Shown here: positions 54,343 to 64,000 of the stretch, piece after piece
Layout: each line of letters begins with the position of its first letter
Position numbering within the stretch: position 1 is the first letter of the stretch
Position numbers and translations under genes: made by a program
Assembly: GCA_947683425.1 (NCBI GenBank)
Contig: CANTUQ010000020.1
Location: 2,144,001 to 2,208,000, forward strand
Source: Excoecaria cochinchinensis
Taxonomy: Eukaryota; Streptophyta; Magnoliopsida; Malpighiales; Euphorbiaceae
Length of the DNA stretch: 64,000 nucleotides
Reading direction: 5' to 3'
Notes under the pieces: model-generated
Seen by the model: only the letters and a program-made list of their open reading frames with translations
What the model was told of the DNA's origin: nothing
The model's database searches: none

Positions 54343-55166
54343 AGGGCGAGCTCCTTCCCTCCCCTCAAGGGCAAGAAAGACGAAGGAATGAAAAAATTAT
54401 TTTTTCTTCAAATTCAATGCAAAACTTGCAATTTTATGTGATTTTACATGATTTCACACCATATTGATGCGAAAAACACTTAAAACAACTTGAATCATGA
54501 GCAAAAAATAACAAATAAATAGATTGGTCACATAAAATAATAACTTAAGATGTGCAACAATGGTGAAAGGTGAATAAAACAAAGAAAAAAATTAATGAAA
54601 TAATGCAATTGGACCCAAAAATTTACCCTGAAAATGGTAAACAATCAGAAAGGTGAATTGCAATTCGTTCCCTTATCAAGATTTGCATAAATCAGATCAA
54701 AAAGAGAAAACTGAGTCTCTCTCTCTCTTTAAAAAACTAAAAAAAATGTTTGAAAACAAAGAACAATTTTTAGTTTTTTTTAAGAAAAGAGAATCGATTT
54801 CTCTATCTTAAACATTGTTCTTGGATCAAAGATTCAAATTCTGATTAATCAAGAAGAGAAGAAAATCGTTTTCCTTTTTTTCTTAAGAAAATAAAAAAAC
54901 TCAAAATGTTGCTCCCCTTTTTTCTCTCTCTCTAAAAAACTATTTATATTATTCTTAAATTAAAACCTAGAGATTTTAGGAAAAGATTAAGCTAATGTAA
55001 TCCAAATTTCCTATTTTGAAAAAAAAATCTGAAATTATCCCTGAAAAATCCCGAAAATTAGTGTTAGAATAAAAAATCAAATCAAATTCCCTGATTTCAG
55101 GGGCCAAAGACGCAGCTGGAGAAAGGAGATGATGAAGGGCGGCTTTGAGCCCCTCACGAGAGGCGG
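54343..55166 (-). mobile_element. inverted Tat-type LTR fragment
   Basis: Read on the minus strand it has the layout of the Tat LTRs here: a short GC-rich part CCTCTCGTGAGGGGCTC (complement of about 55143-55160), AATATAAATAG (complement of 54940-54950), a pyrimidine/AT-rich leader, and an AGGGTAAA-type motif (complement of about 54626-54633; compare GAGGGTAAACATTCTG at 19303 and 52953). The right end is cut by element F at 55167. The first 60 bp or so (54343-54400) may instead be decayed internal sequence of E. Confidence 0.5.
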
Positions 55167-55360
55167 TGTAGAAACCGGGTCTTGAGGCAGTCCAAATCAA
55201 AGTTATCTGATGAAGATATTGGTTTTCGTCTTCGGACAAAAAGACAAAGGATGTAGATTTTTACCCTTTGAATTCACAAGGATTAAGGATTTCTAGCAAC
55301 GGGATGCTGATGTGCTTCGAAAAGAGCTGTTTTACTTGAAAAATCTGGTTTTAGGTTGAC

Positions 55361-55620
55361 CGATGGGATACCCATCGGTGAAGCAACGCCCGTCGCTCGC
55401 CCATGGGATGCCTGTCCCTCGTACGAGTGACACCTGTCACTCACGCTTGAGGGACACCAGTCCCCGAGAGAGCGGCGCCCGTCGCTCAACCTTGGGACAC
55501 CCATCCCTTGAGGTAGCGACGCTCATCGCTTGTAACTGTCCCTCAGGTAACCGCCCATCGCTCAGAATGACTGAGGCAGCCCCTGTGATCGACAGCTGTT
55601 GGTACGCCAAGCAACGCCCG
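55361..55620. repeat. GC hairpin string in LTR of F
   Basis: CCGATGGG (55361-55368) pairs with CCCATCGG (55372-55379). GAGTGAC (55425-55431) pairs with GTCACTC (55436-55442) around loop ACCT. Between and after them are imperfect pairs with stems AGCRAC/GTCGCT and GGGAC/GTCCC, each about 18-20 bp, with loop cores like GCCCGT, ACCAGT or ACCCAT. Nine or so such units lie in a row. Confidence 0.8.
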
Positions 55621-57244
55621 TCGATGTATGATATGCAGCGATTTTGAGCGAATTTTCAAAGGAATTTACAAGATTTCAAAAGACTTTTTAAATATTAGAT
55701 TTGATTTGGTGTATTTGATGTGATTTCCAGAATATTTCCCAAATATTTACCAAATATTTGATTTGATTTTCAAATATCCTCCAAGATCTAGAGGTTTTGA
55801 TTCGATTTTGTAAATCTTTTTCAATTTCAAAATTTAAATTTTAAAACTTTTTGAATTTTTAATCTTAACCTATAAATAAAGGGCTAAGATTCATTTTGAA
55901 GGGGTTAGAGAATTCATCTAAAAATCCAGTAAAATTCTCAGAAAATGTTTAAAGAATTGTCCAAAGTTTTCTTATTATTTCTTATTAAAGCTTTATTAAA
56001 TCCTTTCCAAAAAATAAGGTGAATTCGACAAAGCAAAATCAATTCATTTTTGCTCAATTTGTCCTTTCTAACATTCACAATTGTTACAAAAAATATAAAG
56101 AAAGAAAAATAAATTTTCTTTTCTTGATTTGATTTTGAGAATTACAATTTTGCGGTAAAAAATTCCCTAAAATTGCATGTTGCTGGTTGATCCTTGTAGA
56201 ATTTAAGGGAAAAGATCATGCGACATTCGCCTTCAGAAGGTAATATTTCGAGGGTAAATATTTTGGACTGATCTCTAATTCATTTTATTGCTTTACATTG
56301 TTTTATTTGTGTCTAATTGCTTAAAAGAAAATTAATAAACCAAAACTTGGGTTTTAATTAGACTTTTCCTTGTTGTTTTGGGGATTAGGGACGAACGGCA
56401 GGTTGAAGCTCCACCAACGTTCGTCACTCAAGCGAGCGATGGGCCATCACAGAAGCCTTCTGCTGCAGGTCGGTTGGCCCAGGGACGGCCGTCGCTGACG
56501 CGATTTGGGCCATCCCTGGGCTCTCCTTTTCCTTTTCTTTAATGTTTCATGTTTTTTCCCTTTATTTTCATTTTCACTCTATTTTAAAGGTAATTTTCTT
56601 CCCTTTTTTTGTTTTTGTCAAATTTTATTGATCCTTCCCATGTTTGTTTGATTTATTATTTTATAAATATGCTCTTTGCTTCTATGAGTTTAATTATTTT
56701 TCTTAGATTCGGGATGCTAAGAAGGGAGATCCCACTAGAACGATCCGGGGATACAGATCGGGTTTATTTCCTTATCTTATTTCCTTTTATTTCAAGTTTC
56801 AATTTTTATTTGTTGTTTATTATTTTTTGAGCCCGCTGAGGTGAAAATGTCAAGGATTTATACAAATAAGTGGAATTTTATTAAATAAAATAGGACCAAT
56901 GTCTTGATTTTCCTCTAAACAAAACAAACATGTTAACATTATTCCTTCTTTAAATGTGCATGCGGGGACCAATGTCCTCATCTTTAATAAATACCCCATT
57001 TTATGCATGATTTGCATTTATTTATCATTGGGGGTTGTATTCCACCCCTAGTTTTGTTATAACTTATTTTTTATTTACCCTATTTTAATCTTGCTTTATT
57101 TAATGCTTTCCGTTATATGATTAATATGAGCATTAAATTTCTACATTGAAATAAATGAGAAAATGGAATGAAAATTTTAACTCTAAAAACTCAATTATAA
57201 TTTAATCAAGATATGAATAAATGGAAAGTCCTGAACCATCTTTG

Positions 57245-57637
57245 TTAGGCTCAATGAGGTTAGATGAACCTTTCCAATGTCCTATTGGGAAAGGAATTCC
57301 AAAATATCTCTTGCTGCTAAAATAGGCCCAAATTGCATTGTCTTAGGCCCCATGAGATTAGATGAACCATCCCAATGTTCTATTGGGGTGGAAACTCAAA
57401 AATATCTCTGGCCCACCCAAAATAGACGTATATGTATCGTCTTTGGCTTCACGAGATTAGATGAATCTTTCCAATGTCTTATTGGAAGGAGGATTCTAAA
57501 ATATCTCTGATTACCCAAAATAGACACTCCTATGTTATCTTAGACTCAGTGAGGCTGAACGACCTTTCCCAATATTTTATTGGGTAGCGACTCCAAGAAA
57601 CCACCTTGTTGCCAAAAATAGATGCCCTCGTAATTTC
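57245..57637 (+). repeat. 98-bp module, four tandem copies, in LTR of F
   Basis: Copies start at 57245, 57343, 57442 and 57540. Each has TTAGRCTCA, then CCAATGTCCTATTGG (itself an inverted repeat), then AAAATATCTCTnnCnnCCAAAATAGAC. Only the last copy keeps TAGCGACTCCAAGAAACC, close to the PBS-like decamer of C and D. Confidence 0.88.
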
Positions 57638-57714
57638 TTACAAGTTCTTTGAACCTCTCCCGAATACCCTGAAAGCGGGTCAATCGGGGCTCGCAGGGTT
57701 TGGCACTCTTCACA

Positions 57715-57734
57715 TGGCAACTCCACTAGGGACA
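57715..57734 (+). other. primer-binding site of element F
   Basis: TGGCAACTCCACTAGGGACA, two G-to-A changes from the D version. Confidence 0.78.
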
Positions 57735-58464
57735 CTTAAGTGAGACTTCACTTCGAAAGTACCTTGATTAAAACATATAATTTTGTTTTAATTTAAAAAA
57801 AAATTTCCGTTTTCAAAATTACATTGCATATCACTAGAGCCTTAGATCTATGCTAGTTTGCACCCTATTTCAGCCCTGGTGCATTCTTAAAGCATGACCT
57901 TATCTTCACTCAATATAGGGAAGTGTCAAAAATAATCACCAGCCCAAGCCTCGTACCGTTTGGTATATTAAATGGAGACCCGATTGGTCATTACGCTTGT
58001 GATGAGCTAGACCCATCGGCAGGGACCATGCTTGGGTAGATTTAAAGTATTATCACTCTAGCCAAAGCTCATATAATGGAAATAGATACTTCCCCTAGGT
58101 GGTATCAACCATAATATTATGCTTGCTGTATGGATCATTATGTATTGGACAAACCCAGATAATTTGATTGGTCACCTAATCAAAGGCTTCTATGCCTCGA
58201 TAGGCCCATATTAATTTATTCGGACTGCCTAAATACACAATGGTCAGGACCTATACGTATGTACATAGATAAGCGAGGTTATGCTGCCGATTTTGCACTG
58301 TACGCCATACGTATCCATTGGGTTCACTGTTAACCCATGGATTAAGCCCACCTAGGACAGAGACTGTATGACCTCATGTGTGGGAGGAACTAGGTTAGAA
58401 GGGTATATCTCCTTGTATGTGGTTGTGGATGCTGCATAGCATGATCATGCATCATTTGTCATTC
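57735..58464 (+). other. conserved leader of element F
   Basis: Colinear with the leaders of C and D (GCCCTGGTGCATTCTTAAAG near 57874, TAATCACCAGCCCAAGCC near 57933, TTATGCTGCCGATTTTGCAC near 58278). No gene is seen. Confidence 0.6.
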
Positions 58465-59965
58465 ATGCATCATTTTGACTAGATATGTTTTGCATCCATC
58501 ATAGATCTACCCAGGTGGTCAAGAGGTCCCCATGGGCGGTTATGCAAAATTCCATTCTTTGAGTTACCAGAAAGGGTAGAGTATTTAGACTCACTTTTCG
58601 AGAGCAGTTGAGCTACATCCTCTCAGTTCTCTATAGACAATGAAATGGCCAACCCACCAAGAGAAGCAGATGCCACTAGGCCTAATAGCTTAAGAAGTCA
58701 ATAGTCAGTTTGAGGAGTTTGAGAACAAAATCATGGCCATAATGGCAATAATGGCCCAGCCTGCTGCACAAAATCCAAATGCCTCACCTATGAGACAAAA
58801 TGAACAGGAGAAGGCTAGAGAGGATCCACTCGAGGAGATTTATTCACCACCAATGGATTTTAAGGCTACCACGACTGCAGGGCTGAGAAGAGGGGCAGCC
58901 TATAGGATAGAAAAAGACTTAAAAGAGGATGAGTACGGGGAGCCTATATCGGTGAGAGGAAAGGCACCTCAGACGGAGGAAGCCGTTTGGAAGAAAATTG
59001 AAGAAAAATTTAAAACAATGTCCAGGATATTGACAAGGAGGAGAGGGATGAACCCAAAAGATAAGGAATTAATGGGAGAAGATTTGATCCCCTATAACTT
59101 TAAAATGTAGGACGTTCCGAAGTTTGACGGCACTTCAAACCCCACCACACATATAAAGCAGTACTCATTGGAAATGAAGGGTACCACTTTGATATAAAGG
59201 AAGAAGATAGAGTACTTCTGTTTAAGCTTAACAGGCCCACCGGTGGACTGGTACCACGAGCTAGACCAGAGAACCAAGGAAGATTGGGACATATTGACGG
59301 AAGAGTTTCTTAAGCAGTATGACTGCAGCACAAGAATCAAAGTGACGCTGAAGGATTTGGAACTTTTACATCAGAAGTCTAGTGAGTCATTTCACGAGTA
59401 TCTGACCTGGTGGAGAAATTGGATAATGGAAATGAAAAAGAAGCCAGATACCAAAGACCAGATAAGGCTCTTTATTAAGAACGCTAGCCCGTATCTGAAG
59501 GATTGGCTGAAAATGAAGGGTTTAAAAGACTGGGAGTCGATGAAAGACATAGCCATCAAGGCTGAAGGTGAATATCTGGCGATAAGGGCGAAATGTGAGG
59601 CATACACCAGAAAGAGAAGTGGTGGTCAGGGGGCAAGTAGACCCGCAATTTCCAGCAGTGGCAGCAAAACTGGCAAGACGGCCGAAGTTTCAGTTGTAAA
59701 TGCTAGCCTGAGGCACTTCTCAAATTTAGGGAGGTCTCTTTCCTGGGTGCTGAGAAGATTGATGAAAGAAGGGAAGTTGCAACCCCTAGCACCTAGACCC
59801 GCTAGGACTCAAGGAAAACCGAGACACAAAGACAATGAATATTGTGCTTACCATTAGCACACCGGGCATATGACTGATGACTATAAGGCATTGAGACATG
59901 CCATCCAGGATCTAATTGAATCAAAACAAATCATAGACACAGAGAAGAGGGGGAACTAGAAGAAG
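58465..59965 (+). pseudogene. gag: element F gag remnant
   Basis: In-phase ATG at 58465 (MHHFD-stop) and at 58645 (MANPPREAD), as in C and D. A frameshift near 58690 precedes the main frame: gag core VDWYHELDQRTKEDWD, EEFLKQYDCSTRIKVTLKDL, FHEYLTWWRNWIMEMKKKPD. The finger reads YCAYH-stop-HTGHMTDDY, with the last Cys lost. Stops at 59108-59110, near 59197, 59857 and 59957; most are explained by C-to-T or G-to-A changes (Gln or Trp codons). Confidence 0.87.
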
Positions 59966-61796
59966 CCCGGGTACATTAATATGCCCCAACCCTTGTTTAT
60001 AATTGGGTCTAGCTTGCTCGAGTCGTACGTGTTGAGGGAGTTATATGGAGGTGAGAACATTGCTATCATTCACCCAAAGGGGGCAGATGAAGAAGAGATT
60101 CCCGTGGCAATGGTAGATTGTTGGTCCACTGATGACTGTGGAAATAAAGATAATAATCTTGGTGACGAAGAATATGTAGACCTGTGGGGTTTAGACGAGG
60201 AGGAAGAGAAGGATGATGAGAAGAAAGATGATAAGAAGAGGGATGATGACAAGAAGGTTAGAGCAGTGACTTGGAGCATAAGAGTAGTTCTGGAGGTTGA
60301 GAAACCACAAGATCCCGTGGCAATTTAGAAGGAAAAGGAGCTGGAGAAAGACCCAATAAAAAAAGTAGTTGAAAAGGACTCCGGCTCATATTTCAATATG
60401 GGATCTTTTGAGACAATCTTCTTCACATAGGCAGAAACTGGTGGAAGCTTTATGCGAATCTATGGTGGCAACTACCATCTCCCCCACGAAGTTATTAGAC
60501 ATAATAAAAGGAAGCACTGGTGAGAATTTTGTTTATTCAAGCATTGATCTGTCGGCTGAAGGCCGTAACCACAATCGCCTATTGTACATAAGGGTCCAAG
60601 TGAATGAGAAGCACACAGCCTGTGTTATGGTGGACGATGGCACCTCCATAAATGTTAGCCCCTTGGTGGCAATGGCAGCTTTCGGAGTCTCTGAGGAGAT
60701 GCTGAGCTATTCTAACCTCATAATCACAGCCTACGATAACTCCAGCAGACAGGCATCAGGGACATTCAAGGCAATGGTCAAGACGGGGTCGATTGAGATA
60801 GAAGTGGAGTTCATATTCCTCCCCATTCTGACCAACTTTTTAGTGCTTTTGGGCGGGCCATGGTTCAATAAGCTTAGGGGAGTGCCATCCACATTACATC
60901 AGATGATTAAGATCCCACATGAGGGGCAAGTGGTAACAATTAGAGCTGCGAGGGAGAATCAGGTGTCCATTCTAGAAATTGTAAGGCAGCCTTTTAATGG
61001 GTTCTATATGGCCATGATTGGTTAGGAAGAGCACGTCATAAGAAGCCCTCAGGTGGTCAACATGATGAAGAGGATGTCCTTTCTACTCGGAGTTGGGCTG
61101 GCCGAGAATTCTCAGGGGCCGCAAGCAGCCATAGCTATGAGAGGTCAGAAATATAGGAAAGGTTTCGGATATGAGGGCACTATAATGAAGAGCAAGAGGG
61201 CGGTAGGTGGGATACCTCATATTAAGGACAGTTTCATGCCAGCCATTTTAGTATGCGCCTATACAGGAGAGGCCGAGCCTCAATGGGTGGATGGAAGAAT
61301 CATACCGAGATTCAAGGTCTTTAACAATGTCTTCAATTGGGACATTTGAATTATCAAGCTAGCAAAGGGTTTTTGGGATGAGGAAATCTGACCAAGGGGA
61401 CAATCTAGGACCGAGAATCACCCGAAGAAATTATCACCAAGAGGTTAATGGCCACCCGAGTAAAAGGGAAAGGGAAGATGGAAGATGAAGATGCAGGGGA
61501 ATAGAGTGAAGCTATACAAGGGGGTTGCTGCAGTGCCTCCAAAATGCCAGTTCGATTCACAACTATCGGCTGCAACATCTGTGTTGATAGAGAAATAATT
61601 TGATGATAATTTAGATTTTCTTTTTATGCCAGAACTCTTTAATAATGTTGATGACTTTTCCAGTTCAATTAATAATATGAACAGTTTTGCTTACTTGTGC
61701 GATGTTTCTAATGATTTCACAATGCATAATCATGATCATGACTGATTCATATTTGACATTGATTCAACTGATGCCATTCCATTTATTCTCGAAACT
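59966..61796 (+). pseudogene. pol: element F protease, G-patch-like segment and linker
   Basis: IIGSSLLESYVLRELYGG, then a long Asp/Glu/Lys-rich stretch (about 60130-60260), frameshift near 60350, HISIWDLLRQSSSHRQKLVE, protease DDGTS (about 60630), LGGPWFNKLRGVPSTLHQ, and a decayed G-patch-like segment LLGVGLAENSQGP ... KGFGYEG (about 61080-61180), with a Gly-to-Ala change. TGA at 61347-61349; FAYLCDVSNDF linker near 61690. Several further stops lie between 61350 and 61790. Confidence 0.8.
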
Positions 61797-63236
61797 TTGG
61801 AAAATCCAAAGGAAATCTTAATAGCATCTAATGTAACTCTTGAAGAGAGGTTAAAATTTGAGAGAATCTTAAGAAAATATGAAAAGGTCTTTGATTGGAC
61901 CTACGAAGACATGCTAGGAGTCGATCGAGAAATCACTGAACACGCCATCCCAACGTATCCAGATCACAAACCAGTCAAATAGAAGCTTAGAAGACTTTGG
62001 CCAGAATGGGCAGAGAAAGTGAAAAAAGAAATCTACCAGCAGGTTGAGGCAAAATTTCTTATCGAGGTCCAATAACTGACTTGGTTGGCGAATGTCGTGC
62101 CGGTAGCCAAAAAGAATGGCAAAGTACGCTTATGTGTGGACTACCGAGATTTGGACAAAGCTTGTCCGAAGGATGACTTTCCACTACCTCACATCAACAT
62201 GTTAGTAGATAGCGTAGCTGCTTGCATGATGTATAGTTTCATGGACAGGTATGCTGGATACAATCAGATCCTTAATAAGATAGCCGATTGGATCAAGACA
62301 GCCTTAATAACTAAATGGGGAACATTCGCTTACAGAGTTATGCCGTTTGGGTTAAAGAATGCAAGCGCAACTTATCAGTGGATGGCTACTCGAATCCTTG
62401 ATGACTTGATCCATAAGGAAGTGGAGGTATATGTTGATGACATGATGATCAAGTCAGCTACTAGAGAAGCTCACTTTGAGGCTCTAGAGAAGTTCTTTCA
62501 GAGGATCAATAAATATAATTTGCAATTGTACCCCAACAAGTGCAATTTCAGTGTCACTTTAGGAAAGCTATTGGGACATGTAGTCAATCAAAAAGGGATT
62601 GAAATCGACCCGAACAAGGTCAAGGCCATCAGGGAGATGCCAGTGCCTCAGAAGGAAAAGGACATCAAAAGTTTCTTGGGCAAGTTACAGCATATCAGCA
62701 GGTTCATTTTCAAACTCACTACAATTTATGGGCCGATCTTCAAACTGCTCAAAAAAGATTAGCCCGTAGTATGGAATGAAGACTATCAGAAGGCCTTCGA
62801 TACTATCAGGGAATATTTACTGAATCCTTTAGATCGAAGACCTCCTCAACCGGTCAAACCACTAATCCTGTACCTAGCAATAAAGAACAGCTCAGTAGGT
62901 GCCATGACGGCTTAATAGGACGAATACGAAGTTGAGTTTGCAGTCTATTACCTTAGTAAGAAGTTCCTTTCTTATGAGGTCAAATACACAGAAGTGGAAA
63001 AGATTTGCCTTGAAGTAATTTGGGCCTTTAAAAAGTTGAGACACTATTTCAATTCTTATAAGGTACAAGCAGTCGCAAAGCAAAACCCTCTCAGATACCT
63101 ACAGGAGGCTCCCTCTTTGTTGGGAAAAATGGGAAGATGGCTGTTACTACTACAAGAATTTGATGTTGAATATGTCACCCGAAAGACCATTAAGGGATGT
63201 GCAGTAGCAAAGTTTTTGGTAGAAAACCCTATCTAA
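61797..63236 (+). pseudogene. pol: element F reverse transcriptase and first RNase H
   Basis: All in one frame with point stops: KEILIASNVTLEERLKFERI, stop at 61980, ANVVPVAKKNGKVRLCVDYR, FAYRVMPFGLKNASATYQ, catalytic YVDD at 62430-62441, FLGKLQHISRFIFKL, stop at 62760-62762. RNase H continues with LILYLAIKNSSVGAMTA-stop-stop-DEYEVEF, YYLSKKFLSYEVKYTEVEKI and LRYLQEAPSLLGKMGRW, to a TAA at 63234-63236. Confidence 0.88.
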
Positions 63237-63690
63237 GGAGATTCGTTTGAGTTTAACTTCCCGGACGAGGACATTGTGGCCATCGCAGTATAAGGCTAGC
63301 TGTTATATTTTAATGGAGCAGTGGACAGTAAAGGGGTAGGAATAGGAGTCATTTTAATGACCCCATATGATGAAAAACTCCCACTAGCTAAGAAACTGAG
63401 GTACAAGGCCACTAACAATGAAGCCAAATATAAAGCTTGCGCTTTTAGGTTAGAAACCTTGATAGCCTTAGGGGCGAAGATTGTAGAAGTCTTTAGAGAT
63501 TCATCACTAGTGATCAATCGGATTCAGGGTGAATGGGCTATGAAGGAAGAGCGACTGATACCGTATATGAAGCATCTGAAAGGTTTGAGTAGTCAGTTTG
63601 AGATGTGTACTTTCCACTTTGTCCCGAGGGATGAAAATTAGTTAGCCGATGCACTTGCAACTTTAGTATCAATATCGGATAATGCAGAGG
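63237..63690 (+). pseudogene. pol: element F second, archaeal-type RNase H
   Basis: YFNGAVDSKGVGIGVILM shows the catalytic Asp of FDGA changed to Asn. NEAKYKACAFRLETL shows the Glu of NEAEYEA changed to Lys. FRDSSLVINRIQGEW and DEN-stop-LADALATL follow. Two lost catalytic residues plus stops (63293, 63639-63641) make it dead. Same order as in C and D. Confidence 0.87.
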
Positions 63691-64000
63691 GGTAGTCATG
63701 AAGCCTATTTTGATCTTCAGTTCTAAGAAGCCCAGTTTCAAGTCTAATCCTATCATGGAGGTTGAAGCTGTAGACAAAAAGCCCTGGTACACTGACATCC
63801 AGACCTACTTGGAAAAGACAGTATTCCCGAAAGAGGCTACCAAAAAAGACCAAAGATTGAGCCATAAGCTATCAACTCAGTTTATCTGCATAGATGGCGT
63901 GTTGTACAAACAACAAGTTGATGGTATCCAATTGAGATGTCTGGATGAGAAATAAGCCTATAAGGTTATGGAGGAAACTCATGTTTATGATTGTGGTGCT
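63691..64000 (+). pseudogene. pol: element F integrase N-terminus, running off the window
   Basis: MKPILIFSSKKPSFKSNPIM, WYTDIQTYLEKTVFPKEATK, LSTQFICIDGVLYKQQVDGI, then a TAA at 63953-63955 and EETHVYD as the window ends, before the HHCC finger is complete. Matches D 35245-35535. Confidence 0.85.

Larger units (their letters stand above)
55167..57714 (+). mobile_element. 5' LTR of element F (Tat lineage)
   Basis: It starts TGTAGAAACCGGGTCTTGAG and ends GGCACTCTTCACA just before a Tat primer site; 2548 bp. Hairpin string at 55361-55620, TATAAATA at 55871-55878, TTTTGAGGGGTT-like leader, a second GC patch with AGGGACGGCCGTCGCT near 56480, and four 98-bp modules at 57245-57637. The 3' partner lies outside the window. 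Confidence 0.88.

Overview
This window is a plant nuclear repeat block. I find no cellular gene, rRNA or tRNA gene. Nearly all of it is made of Ty3/gypsy (Metaviridae) LTR retrotransposons of two lineages. The first is chromoviruses of Tekay/Del type: CCHC gag, single RNase H, integrase with a C-terminal chromodomain, initiator-Met-tRNA primer site, LTRs running from TGTAACnCCC to GGTGTTACA. The second is Tat-lineage elements (Ogre/Retand-like): a gag with a CxxHxxxGHxTDxC-type finger, protease plus a G-patch-like segment, RT, RNase H plus a second archaeal-type RNase H, integrase without chromodomain, primer site TGGYGACTCCRCTGGGGAC, LTRs starting TGTAGACACC. Both lineages together point to a seed plant, probably a eudicot; I cannot name the species.

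Layout. 1-3367: 3' part of a long LTR of a chromovirus-like family. 3368-3714: unassigned. 3715-10511: element A (Tekay-type), 5'-truncated, gag-pol decayed, 3' LTR kept. 10512-12414 and 51348-51737: two halves of one Tekay-type LTR (Z), split by element B. B occupies 12415-18350 and 48247-51342 and is itself split by element C (Tat-type, 18351-27103 and 40583-48246). C is split by element D (Tat-type, 27104-40577). D is flanked by a clean 5-bp duplication (CACCA). Z in turn seems to sit in the 3' UTR of another Tat element, E (51738-54342). The window therefore shows a stack E > Z > B > C > D. 54343-55166 looks like an inverted Tat LTR fragment. 55167-64000 is element F (Tat-type, 5' LTR and decayed gag-pol, running off the window).

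D is the youngest: its LTRs differ by about a dozen substitutions, and its roughly 2167-codon gag-pol frame has one stop, inside the integrase zinc finger. A, B, C and F carry many stops and frameshifts.

The most unusual object is in element C between pol and the 3' LTR (about 42264-45902). It is a head-to-head pair of extra genes: an antisense ORF resembling plant DUF7745/plant-mobile-domain proteins, and a sense ORF of about 680 codons resembling Athila ORF1-type proteins. They are separated by a 950-bp region with a TATA box facing each way, a G-box, short hairpins like those in the element's own LTR, and a plausible leader intron. D, a relative nested in C, has the same sequence up to the cassette boundary but lacks the cassette. 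A second theme is that each LTR family here carries its own string of short GC-rich hairpins whose stems vary while the loop core is kept.
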